From Sulfurimonas sp. (lineage in GTDB: Bacteria > Campylobacterota > Campylobacteria > Campylobacterales > Sulfurimonadaceae), in NCBI GenBank assembly GCA_021107375.1, contig JAIOSY010000008.1:1-5958 (forward strand): 5,958 nt of DNA, given 5' to 3'. The notes under the pieces are model-generated. The model searched no databases. It was not told the DNA's origin and saw nothing but the letters and a program-made list of their open reading frames with translations. Below, one piece after another: positions 1-5,958 of the stretch (positions within the stretch are counted from its first letter, which is position 1; every line of letters begins with the position of its first letter). Both the position numbers and the translations under genes were made by a program.

Positions 1-19
1 ATGGTTTGAGATATTTTAA

Positions 20-502
20 TCATGACTTTTTCTTACTCTTTTTATTTTTTTTCTTTGTCTTTTCATCTAATACTTCATGAGCACCTTTAATAGCTCCATC
101 TGCTACATGTTGTAGTACATCCAATGACAATTCACTAAATGCTTTAAATGTGTCTATTTTTTCTACTATATCTTCTTTTACATCATCAGTTAAAGTATGA
201 TAAACTTTTTCAAGTTTTTTAGATTTTTTTCTTAACTCTTTTTTTAATGCTTTTTGTGCACCATCACTACAAGCTTTAGTATTTTGAGCTGTCAACTCAC
301 CAAACTCTTTTAAGGTATCTGCTGTAGTATCCAAAACATCTTTTAGTGCATCGGTTGTCATATCTCTGTTGAATTTTAACTCTTTTAATATGCTAGTAGT
401 TGTATTACTCACAATTTTAGCTATATTTTCAGCAGTGAGTTCATTCGCCTCTTTTGCTAACTTTAAATCTTCTTTTAATTCGTTTAATCTATTTTTAGAC
501 AT
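20..502 (-). CDS. Phasin-like helical protein with lysine-rich C-terminal tail (hypothetical)
   Basis: This 160-residue protein has no signal peptide or membrane segment and is predicted to be almost wholly alpha-helical and soluble. It resembles phasin-type or DUF-type amphipathic helical proteins in composition only, so no enzymatic role can be given. Three loosely related helical units are visible at residues 21-44 (ELTAEN start), 69-92 (ELTAQN start) and 124-145 (ELSLDV start). The second and third share a DGA-x-K core at 80-84 and 135-139. The last 14 residues are mostly lysine (KTKKKNKKSKKKS), a tail that could bind DNA, RNA, polyphosphate or another anionic surface. The start at 502 is supported by AAGGA (complement of 509-513), six bases upstream. 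It lies downstream of the TetR gene on the same strand with a 93-bp gap, so it may be co-transcribed or have its own promoter. The reading frame is confident; the function is unknown. Confidence 0.8.
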   Translation of the reverse strand: MSKNRLNELKEDLKLAKEANELTAENIAKIVSNTTTSILKELKFNRDMTTDALKDVLDTTADTLKEFGELTAQNTKACSDGAQKALKKELRKKSKKLEKVYHTLTDDVKEDIVEKIDTFKAFSELSLDVLQHVADGAIKGAHEVLDEKTKKKNKKSKKKS

Positions 503-595
503 AATATTTCCTTTTAATTCTATTATATATCTAAGCCTAGAATATAAAATGTAGGCTCTACTATCATGATTATAAAAACTGTTTATCTCTCTTCA
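503..595 (-). promoter_or_regulatory. Short intergenic leader of the phasin-like gene, with possible promoter
   Basis: This gap separates the TetR stop from the phasin-like start. On the minus strand there are two TATAAT hexamers, at 569-574 and 522-527. The first would give a leader of about 60 nt. The second would start transcription almost on the ribosome binding site at 509-513 and is less plausible. No convincing -35 box accompanies either one, which is not decisive in Campylobacterota, where -35 elements are weak. A 6-bp inverted repeat (534-557) lies between them. Confidence 0.3.
534..557. repeat. Inverted repeat AGCCTA / TAGGCT
   Basis: Perfect 6-bp arms AGCCTA (534-539) and TAGGCT (552-557) flank a 12-nt AT-rich spacer between the TetR and phasin-like genes. 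They are among the few G+C-containing runs in this gap. No T-run follows on either strand, so it does not look like an intrinsic terminator. A protein-binding site, a weak leader hairpin, or chance are all possible. Confidence 0.4.
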
Positions 596-1177
596 TCAAT
601 CTCCTTCTATCATACGAATAAATAGCTCAGATACTTCATCTACTTTACTCATAAGATTATCGTTTAGTTCTAGCCATTGACTTATATAACCATCACTAAA
701 TCCATTAATACCAAATGCCATTCGCATCGCTTGAGCTTCATCAAATGAAGGATTCAGTTCTATAAAGCATTTAGCAAGGTATGTATATATTTTTTGAAAT
801 GGTTGTGAGTGTTCTTTATAAAGAGTATTAAAAAAAAGTGGATTGTTTGTTGCACTCTGTTCAATTGCTTTTCGTTTTTGATTGTAATATGAAAATTTTA
901 ACTCTATAAATGTATGTATCTTTTCTTGAGGACTTGACTTAGATAAAGCTCTATTTTCTAGCTCAAGGAAAAAATTGTTTATTTGATGCTCTATATATGC
1001 AAGGTACAATCCTCCTTTTGAGTTAAACAAAGAATAAATTGTACCAACAGAAACTCGTGCAGTTTTTGCCAAATCAACAACTTTCATATGCTCATATCCA
1101 ATCTCTTCAAATTGTTTAGAAGCTTCTTCTAGTAGTAATTCTTTCTTTAGATTATTCATTTTGTCTTTTATAGACAT
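596..1177 (-). CDS. TetR/AcrR-family transcriptional regulator
   Basis: This 193-residue protein has the size and layout of a TetR-family one-component repressor. The N-terminal DNA-binding domain spans about residues 12-60. It begins with the helix LLLEEASKQFEEIGYEH, and the helix-turn-helix is at about 33-52 (VVDLAKTARVSVGTIYSLF), closing with the typical F-x-S-K-x-x-L-Y segment. The rest (about 65-193) is a divergent all-helical ligand-binding and dimerisation domain with no recognisable effector signature, so the inducer cannot be named. The start at 1177 keeps the normal short arm before the first helix, and a moderate AGGTAA site lies upstream on the minus strand (about 1184-1189). It is divergent from the phosphate-carrier/ATPase operon across a 169-bp region with paired inverted repeats. 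It is therefore the obvious candidate regulator of that operon and of itself; this is inferred from position. The phasin-like gene follows on the same strand. Confidence 0.93.
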   Translation of the reverse strand: MSIKDKMNNLKKELLLEEASKQFEEIGYEHMKVVDLAKTARVSVGTIYSLFNSKGGLYLAYIEHQINNFFLELENRALSKSSPQEKIHTFIELKFSYYNQKRKAIEQSATNNPLFFNTLYKEHSQPFQKIYTYLAKCFIELNPSFDEAQAMRMAFGINGFSDGYISQWLELNDNLMSKVDEVSELFIRMIEGD

Positions 1178-1206
1178 TTATGTTACCTATGTATTAATTT
1201 TATTGA

Positions 1207-1229
1207 TAAGTGTAACTATTATAGACTTA
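1207..1229. promoter_or_regulatory. Candidate TetR operator 1 (imperfect inverted repeat)
   Basis: TAAGTGTA (1207-1214) and TAGACTTA (1222-1229) form 8-bp arms with one mismatch, separated by 7 bp. It covers the minus-strand TATAAT at 1218-1223, so a bound protein would block TetR gene transcription. The size (23 bp) is plausible for a TetR-family operator. The assignment rests on symmetry and position only, and AT-rich DNA gives chance palindromes. Confidence 0.35.
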
Positions 1230-1263
1230 ATATATAATTAACTTACTAAGAATGAATTAAGTT
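1225..1263. promoter_or_regulatory. Candidate operator 2 over plus-strand promoter (nested inverted repeats)
   Basis: Two perfect inverted repeats are nested here: ACTTAAT (1225-1231) with ATTAAGT (1256-1262), and AACTTA (1240-1245) with TAAGTT (1258-1263). They reuse the ACTTA/TAAGT half-site of the neighbouring element and flank the plus-strand TATAAT at 1233-1238. Binding here would block the phosphate-carrier operon. It is equally possible that only one of these arrangements is real. Confidence 0.35.
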
Positions 1264-1332
1264 TCTCTAATTAGTCAATAAAATATATTATCTATAAAGC
1301 ATGATGAAAGCTTTAACGGGATATATTTATCT

Positions 1333-1338
1333 GGAGGG
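1333..1338 (+). promoter_or_regulatory. Strong Shine-Dalgarno site of the phosphate carrier
   Basis: GGAGGG lies eight bases before the ATG at 1347 and is close to the ideal anti-16S match. It fixes that start over the out-of-frame ATG at 1351. Confidence 0.8.
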
Positions 1339-1346
1339 AATATATA

Positions 1347-3131
1347 ATGAATGCTACAGAGATGAATTTAAATATACTAAAAAAATCTATCTATCCATTG
1401 TTTCTTTTGGGTGTGGCATATTTTTTATTTTCAAGCAGTGATGCAAAGACTATTATAGCTGGAATTGCCGTATTTTTAATTGGTATGGTATTTATGGAAG
1501 ATGGTTTTAAACTATTTAGTGGTGGTATGCTAGAGAGTGTTTTAAAAAGTAGTACCTCTTCTGTACCAAAGGCAATAGGTACTGGTTTTTTAGCTACAGC
1601 AATTATTCAAAGTTCATCTTTAATATCTATCATTGTTATCTCATTTTTAAGTGCTGAACTTATTACTCTTAGTGGAGCTATTGGTATTGTTTTTGGCTCA
1701 AATATCGGTACAACTACAACTGCTTGGATAGTTTCTACCTTTGGTGTTAAGATAAAAATTGCACAATTTGCAATGCCTATGCTGATTTTTGGTGTTATTT
1801 TTAGATTTAACAAGCATAAAACTTATCAAGGCTTGGGAAATATACTTGTAGGTTTAGGTTTTGTATTTTTAGGTATCAGTTTTATGAAAGAGGGGTTTGA
1901 TGCTCTAAAGAGTGGACTTGATTTAGCAGAGTTTGCTATGGAAGGTTATCTTGGAGTTTTAGTATATGTTTTCATAGGTGCAATTGCAACTATTGTTATA
2001 CAATCAAGTAGTGCTACTATGGCTCTAATTATTACAGCATTAGCTACAAATCAAATTTTATATTTTAATGCCTTAGAACTTGCTATTGGTGCAAATATTG
2101 GGACAACAGTAACAGCCATTATTGGTTCTTTAGCTTCAAACCAAAATGGAAAGAGATTAGCAGTAGCACATTTTATTTTTAATATGGTTACAGGTTTGAT
2201 AGCTATAGCTTTTTTATATCAACTAGCAGATTTAGTAAGCGTCCTCTCTTCAAAGATAGGAATAGCTGATGATGATTATGCTATGCAGTTAGCTTTGTTT
2301 CATACAATATTTAATCTTATCGGTATTTTAGTAGTATCGCCATTTACTCCAAAACTTGTTATATTCCTTCAAGGTTTATTTGTTGAGAAAAGAGAAGATA
2401 TATCTAGGGCAAGATACTTAGATAATGCAGTTGTAGAGGTACCAGAAGTTGCACTTGTAGCTTTAAAAAAAGAGATTCTTCATCTATATGATAATGCTAC
2501 AGAAGTACTATCTCACGCACTCTCCTTGCATAGACATACATATGTCGGTATGGGAGATGAAATAAATAAAGCTGTTGAGTCCTCAGTAAAGATGATAGAT
2601 ATAAATGTTGATGATTTTTATGAGAAAAAAATTAAGATTCTTTATGGAGATATAATAAAATATGCGACTATATCACAAGAGAGTATGAGCGTTGAAGATA
2701 AACATAAAATCTACTCTTTAAAAATAGCATGTAGAGATATTGTTGAAGCTATTAAAGATGTGAAAGTTTTGCAAAAAAATGTAAATAGATTTCTAAAAAG
2801 TAAAAATGAAGATGTAAGAGGTGAGTATAATTATCTAAGAGAAGAGATAGCAAAAACTTTAGATGGAATTCATACTTTGAGATATAATAACAGTGATGAT
2901 TTTGATGTCTTAGCAAAAATAAAACTATTGAAAGAGAATTTAAATTCTCTTGATATGATTAAAAATGGTAGGATTGACAAGCTTATTAGAACTAATTCTA
3001 TAGAAACAAAGATGGCTACTTCACTTATAAATGATAGTGCATTTGCTTATGAGATTTCTAAAAACCTTATCCATATTGCTACTATTCTTTGGATAGAAGA
3101 TAGAGAAATTCAAGAACTGGGAGAAGAGTAA
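1347..3131 (+). CDS. Na+/phosphate cotransporter-family protein with PhoU-like C-terminal domain
   Basis: This 594-residue inner-membrane protein belongs to the Na/Pi-cotransporter II (NptA/YjbB-like) family. Residues about 15-340 form the membrane domain with the family's inverted duplication. The first half has QSSS at 88-91 and GSNIGTT at 117-123; the second has QSSS at 219-222 and GANIGTT at 248-254. These paired motifs form the substrate and sodium site in the family. About eight to ten hydrophobic helices are visible. Residues about 360-590 are charged and helical and match a PhoU-like regulatory domain, including the segment ACRDIVEAIKDVK (461-473). Such fusions are usual in bacterial members. 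Direction is uncertain: family members can import phosphate with Na+, while E. coli YjbB has been linked to phosphate export. It is the first gene of a three-gene operon, ending by one-base overlap with the next gene, and is probably controlled by the divergent TetR protein. No key residue appears to be missing. Confidence 0.93.
   Translation: MNATEMNLNILKKSIYPLFLLGVAYFLFSSSDAKTIIAGIAVFLIGMVFMEDGFKLFSGGMLESVLKSSTSSVPKAIGTGFLATAIIQSSSLISIIVISFLSAELITLSGAIGIVFGSNIGTTTTAWIVSTFGVKIKIAQFAMPMLIFGVIFRFNKHKTYQGLGNILVGLGFVFLGISFMKEGFDALKSGLDLAEFAMEGYLGVLVYVFIGAIATIVIQSSSATMALIITALATNQILYFNALELAIGANIGTTVTAIIGSLASNQNGKRLAVAHFIFNMVTGLIAIAFLYQLADLVSVLSSKIGIADDDYAMQLALFHTIFNLIGILVVSPFTPKLVIFLQGLFVEKREDISRARYLDNAVVEVPEVALVALKKEILHLYDNATEVLSHALSLHRHTYVGMGDEINKAVESSVKMIDINVDDFYEKKIKILYGDIIKYATISQESMSVEDKHKIYSLKIACRDIVEAIKDVKVLQKNVNRFLKSKNEDVRGEYNYLREEIAKTLDGIHTLRYNNSDDFDVLAKIKLLKENLNSLDMIKNGRIDKLIRTNSIETKMATSLINDSAFAYEISKNLIHIATILWIEDREIQELGEE
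2932..2951. repeat. Perfect 20-bp palindrome inside the PhoU-like region
   Basis: The half-site AAGAGAATTT (2932-2941) is followed directly by its exact reverse complement (2942-2951), with no spacer. It encodes KENLNSL (about residues 529-535) of the phosphate carrier. As RNA it would fold only with a strained loop, so a DNA-level role or chance is more likely than a terminator. There is no T-run after it. Confidence 0.6.
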
Positions 3132-3376
3132 TGAAGTTGAAAAAATTATTTAAAAAAGTTGAAAAGTTTTTTGGTATGAATGAGTTGGAGCAAGAACAAA
3201 ATATTAAAAAAAGAGAAAAATTGACAGCTTCATTAGAGGAAAAGATAGATTCTATGAAAGAGAAAATCAAAGAGTTAAGTGATGAAGATGAAAAGGTAAA
3301 TAAAAAGAGAGAGTTAGAGGTTTTAAAAAAATTAAAAGATAAGTTACAAAAAGAGAAAGAGATTTTAGAGGAATAA
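3131..3376 (+). CDS. Small highly charged coiled-coil protein of unknown function
   Basis: This 81-residue protein begins with a short amphipathic, basic N-terminus (MKLKKLFKKVEKFFGM) that could lie on a membrane surface. It continues as one long helix of Lys and Glu with regularly spaced Leu, Ile and Val (about 28-80), which is coiled-coil-like. Lys and Glu together make up nearly half of it, and there is no Cys, Trp or membrane span. I recognise no family. The frame is believable because its ATG overlaps the stop of the phosphate carrier (TAATG at 3129-3133), GGGAGA at 3119-3124 is correctly spaced as a ribosome binding site, and its own end carries the binding site for the ATPase. The context suggests a small partner or regulator of one or both transporters, perhaps binding the PhoU-like domain or the ATPase cytosolic domains. 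That role is inferred only. Confidence 0.82.
   Translation: MKLKKLFKKVEKFFGMNELEQEQNIKKREKLTASLEEKIDSMKEKIKELSDEDEKVNKKRELEVLKKLKDKLQKEKEILEE
3367..3373 (+). promoter_or_regulatory. Ribosome binding site of the ATPase, inside the upstream gene
   Basis: AGAGGAA sits in the last codons of the coiled-coil gene, with a 7-nt spacer to the ATG at 3381. It decides the start: the alternative ATG at 3376, overlapping the TAA stop, is only three bases away and its frame ends after five codons (MICNT). The arrangement favours translational coupling. Confidence 0.75.
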
Positions 3377-3380
3377 TGAT

Positions 3381-5958
3381 ATGCAACACTTGAATGGTCA
3401 AAACTGGCATAGTTTAGAAGCTAATAAAATAATAGAGTTGTTTGAGAGTGATATTAATGATGGTTTAGGACCACTTTGCATAAAGCATAGAGAAGAATAT
3501 TTTGGAAAAAATATTTTAAAAGAGAAAAAGCAAGACTCTAAGCTTAAAAAGTTTTTTTTACAGTTCCATAACGCACTTATATATATACTTCTTGGTGCAT
3601 CTTTAGTTACAGCCTTTCTTCATGAGTATATAGATAGTGGTGTTATTTTTTCAGTTGTAATCATTAATGTTATTATTGGATATGTGCAAGAGGTTAAAGC
3701 ACAAGAGGCTATAGAATCACTTAAAAAGATGATGAATACTGAGGCTGTAGTTATTAGAGATCGTAAAAAGTTAAGTATCTCTTCGGTAAATATAGTCCCA
3801 GGGGATATCGTTTTACTTGAATCTGGCTCAAAAGTTCCAGCGGATATGAGATTACTAGAGTCAAAAGATTTAAAAGTTGATGAGTCGATGCTTACTGGGG
3901 AGTCAGTTAGTACACTTAAAAATATAGCTATTCAAAACCAAGACATTACGCTAAATGACAGAGATAATATGACATATTCTGGAACATTTGTAACCTACGG
4001 TAGAGCTAAAGGTATAGTTGTAGCAACTGCAGAGCGTACTGAACTTGGAAAAATTGCCCATCTAATAGAAGAGACATCTTCAATGGATACACCTCTTACT
4101 AAAAAAATCTCAGCATTTTCTAAAATTTTACTTTATGTTATTTTAGCTCTTTCTGTATTTACATTTTTAATTGGAATTTTAAGAGAAAACAGTGCAGTTG
4201 AGACTTTTATGGCTTCTGTTGCCTTAGCTGTTGGAGCAATTCCTGAGGGATTACCAGCTGCTGTTACTATTACTCTTGCTATTGGCGTAAGTAGAATGGC
4301 AAAGAAAAATGCCATAATAAGAAAACTTCCAGCAGTTGAAACACTTGGAAGTGTTACAACAATCTGTTCGGATAAAACAGGAACTCTTACACAAAATAAG
4401 ATGAGTGTTACACATATATTTTGTGGGGGAAATATATATGAAGTAAGTGGAAATGGATATGAGCCTAAGGGTGGTTTTTTTAAAGATGATGAAGAGATAG
4501 AGTTTATAGATGATTCTCTTAAAGAGATACTTAGAGTTGGTTATTTGTGTAATGAATCATATCTAGTTGAAAAGGATGGAGATTTTAGTATAAATGGAGA
4601 TCCAACTGAGGGGGCACTGGTTGTAAGTGCTTTGAAAGCTGGTTGTAGTGAGCATATACTTAACACAACTTTTCCAAGACTTGATTTACTTCCTTTTGAA
4701 TCAGATAGACAGTTTATGGCTACAATCAACAAAGATGTACCAAATAATCAAAATATTTTGTATCTAAAAGGCTCAATAGAAAAAACTTTAGCTATTTGTG
4801 ATTTTGAGTCAGTAGGTGATGAATTAAAAGAGATAGATAGAAGTGAAATTTTACATCAGGCAGAACTTTTTGCTTCAAAAGGTTTAAGAGTTCTTGCAGT
4901 AGCTAAAAAAATCACTTCAAAAGATACAATTGAGGATGATGAATTAAAAGATAAGTTTGTTTTTTTAGGTTTACAAGCGATGATGGATCCACCAAGAGCA
5001 GAGGCAATTGAAGCTGTAAAAGAATCTATCGGAGCTGGTATAAAAATCATTATGATTACGGGTGACCATGCTCTAACAGCTTTTTCAATCGCTAAGATGA
5101 TGTCTATAGTTGAAGAGGAAACAGAGTTTGAAGGCTCTGTTATTAGAGGGAGTGAACTTTTTAATCTAACAGATGAGGAGTTGATTGAAAAAGTGGCAGA
5201 TGTAAGAGTTTTTGCAAGGGTTGAGCCTGAGCAAAAACTCCGCATTGTAGATGCTCTTCAAGCTAGAGGTGAGGTTGTAGCCATGACAGGTGATGGTGTA
5301 AATGATGCTCCAGCACTTAAACAGGCTGATATTGGAATTGCGATGGGAATTGGTGGCACTGAGGTTGCAAAAGAGGCTTCAGATATGATTTTAAGTGATG
5401 ATAATTTTAGCTCAATTGCACATGCCGTAAAAGAGGGTAGAAATGTATTTGATAACTTAATAAAATTTATCACATGGACATTACCTACAAATCTTGGTGA
5501 AGGGCTTGTGATTTTGTTTGCAATCATGCTTGGTTTAACTCTTCCTATACTTCCCGTACAGATTTTATGGATAAATATGTCAACTGCAATTTTCTTAGGT
5601 TTAATGCTTGTTTTTGAGCCAAAAGAGGATGATATTATGCAACGAGTTCCAAGAAATCCCAAGGAATCAATCCTTACAAAAAGTATGATTATTCAGATGT
5701 TACTTGTTGGGTTTTATATGTTAATCGCTTCATATAGCATGTTTAATATTGTACTTGAAAATGGGCACAGTATAGAGTATGCTCGAACAGTAGCTGTAAA
5801 TATCTTTGTATTTGTGGAACTATTTTATCTGTTTTCTTGTAAAGAGTTACAAAAATCTATCTTTAAAACAAATATTTTTAACAATAAGTTTTTACTTCTT
5901 GGTGTGGCTTTGATGAGTTTTGTTCAGGTTACATTTACACATGCCGACTTTATGAATC
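3381..5958 (+). CDS. P2-type cation-transporting ATPase (3' end beyond window)
   Basis: This ATP-driven inner-membrane cation pump is open at the right edge, with 859 codons visible. The family is usually about 870-920 residues, so only the end of the last helix and tail should be missing. In order it has: an N-terminal cation-ATPase domain (about 8-60); M1-M2 (about 65-103); an actuator domain with TGES (172-175); M3-M4 (about 247-300) with PEGLP (288-292); the phosphorylation motif DKTGT, Asp331; a nucleotide-binding domain with GDPTEG (406-411) and KGSIE (463-467); DPP (536-538); TGDH (560-563); the hinge TGDGVNDAP (636-644); and M5-M9. Potential ion ligands are E289 (M4), N704 and E707 (M5), N732 and T735 (M6) and E813 (M8). 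At the position of SERCA Asp800, however, it has Ala736. It is closest in style to the bacterial group with the signature WTLPTNLGEGLVI in M5, which I associate with CtpF-like Ca2+ or monovalent-cation pumps. The metal is therefore undetermined. It is the last visible gene of the operon. Confidence 0.95.
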   Translation, partial: MQHLNGQNWHSLEANKIIELFESDINDGLGPLCIKHREEYFGKNILKEKKQDSKLKKFFLQFHNALIYILLGASLVTAFLHEYIDSGVIFSVVIINVIIGYVQEVKAQEAIESLKKMMNTEAVVIRDRKKLSISSVNIVPGDIVLLESGSKVPADMRLLESKDLKVDESMLTGESVSTLKNIAIQNQDITLNDRDNMTYSGTFVTYGRAKGIVVATAERTELGKIAHLIEETSSMDTPLTKKISAFSKILLYVILALSVFTFLIGILRENSAVETFMASVALAVGAIPEGLPAAVTITLAIGVSRMAKKNAIIRKLPAVETLGSVTTICSDKTGTLTQNKMSVTHIFCGGNIYEVSGNGYEPKGGFFKDDEEIEFIDDSLKEILRVGYLCNESYLVEKDGDFSINGDPTEGALVVSALKAGCSEHILNTTFPRLDLLPFESDRQFMATINKDVPNNQNILYLKGSIEKTLAICDFESVGDELKEIDRSEILHQAELFASKGLRVLAVAKKITSKDTIEDDELKDKFVFLGLQAMMDPPRAEAIEAVKESIGAGIKIIMITGDHALTAFSIAKMMSIVEEETEFEGSVIRGSELFNLTDEELIEKVADVRVFARVEPEQKLRIVDALQARGEVVAMTGDGVNDAPALKQADIGIAMGIGGTEVAKEASDMILSDDNFSSIAHAVKEGRNVFDNLIKFITWTLPTNLGEGLVILFAIMLGLTLPILPVQILWINMSTAIFLGLMLVFEPKEDDIMQRVPRNPKESILTKSMIIQMLLVGFYMLIASYSMFNIVLENGHSIEYARTVAVNIFVFVELFYLFSCKELQKSIFKTNIFNNKFLLLGVALMSFVQVTFTHADFMN

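Larger units (their letters stand above)
1178..1346. promoter_or_regulatory. Divergent intergenic promoter/operator region
   Basis: This very AT-rich spacer contains the 5' ends of both transcription units. On the plus strand a perfect TATAAT lies at 1233-1238, which would give a leader of about 100 nt for the phosphate-carrier operon. On the minus strand a TATAAT lies at 1218-1223, which would give a leader of about 35 nt for the TetR gene. Neither has a good -35 at 16-18 bp, so both are tentative. The motif TAAGT/ACTTA recurs around both hexamers (1207, 1225, 1241, 1258), as expected for repressor half-sites. The part from 1265 to 1330 shows no further recognisable signal. Confidence 0.45.

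Noticed and set aside
1..19. Possible terminator after the phasin-like gene
   Set aside because: Only 19 bases are available and no hairpin can be seen; nothing can be supported.
369..554. Plus-strand 61-codon hydrophobic frame opposite the phasin-like gene
   Set aside because: Mostly antisense to the phasin-like gene, whose frame has a good ribosome binding site; the hydrophobicity is the mirror of Lys/Glu codons.
839..854. GG-N10-GC sigma-54-like match (TGG at 839, TGCA ending 854) on the plus strand
   Set aside because: It lies inside the TetR gene in antisense direction with no gene to drive downstream; the match is partial and likely chance.
1307..1314. AAAGCTTT palindrome in the operon leader
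   Set aside because: Only 8 bp and no extension of symmetry; expected by chance in this base composition.
3082..3270. Minus-strand 62-codon frame across the carrier/coiled-coil junction
   Set aside because: Phe/Ser/Leu-rich mirror of Lys/Glu codons, overlapping two better-supported genes.
3376..3393. ATG overlapping the TAA of the coiled-coil gene as ATPase start
   Set aside because: Its frame stops after five codons (MICNT) and the ribosome binding site is too close; the ATG at 3381 is in frame with the ATPase.
4856..5245. Open minus-strand frame of 129 codons opposite the ATPase
   Set aside because: It is antisense to the conserved hinge and catalytic region of the ATPase, has no ribosome binding site of note and a Ser/Ile-rich composition typical of a shadow frame.
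5258..5662. Open minus-strand frame of 134 codons opposite the ATPase
   Set aside because: It is the reverse of the strongly conserved TGDGVNDAP to M6 region; the plus-strand gene fully explains the sequence.

Overview
The window is AT-rich (about one third G+C by eye), densely coded and carries strong Shine-Dalgarno sites. The protein style (lysine-rich, Ile/Phe-rich membrane helices, AT-ending codons) suggests a mesophilic Campylobacterota bacterium such as a Sulfurimonas- or Arcobacter-like genus. That placement is an inference from composition and family recollection. No RNA gene, mobile element, CRISPR array or tRNA was seen.

Layout: two genes on the minus strand occupy the left fifth. 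One encodes a helical, lysine-tailed phasin-like protein (20-502) and the other a TetR/AcrR-type repressor (596-1177). A 169-bp divergent intergenic region (1178-1346) follows. It holds two overlapping-style inverted repeats, each covering a TATAAT-like hexamer, one per strand. The rest is one tightly packed plus-strand operon: a Na+/phosphate cotransporter-family protein with a PhoU-like C-terminal domain (1347-3131), an 81-residue charged coiled-coil protein (3131-3376), and a P2-type cation-transporting ATPase that runs off the right edge (3381-5958+). The junctions are a 1-base stop/start overlap (TAATG) and a 4-nt gap with the ATPase ribosome binding site inside the preceding gene, so the three proteins are probably made together.

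How they may work together (inference): the TetR protein likely represses itself and the divergent operon. The operon couples an ion-linked phosphate carrier to an ATP-driven cation pump. If the pump exports Na+, it would restore the gradient used by the carrier; if it exports Ca2+, the pair would handle Ca2+ and phosphate jointly. The ATPase has the full catalytic machinery but carries Ala where SERCA has its key M6 Asp, so its ion is not settled by sequence. The small coiled-coil protein has no recognised function and is the most attractive unknown. I see no clear evidence of a wholly new defence or mobile system.
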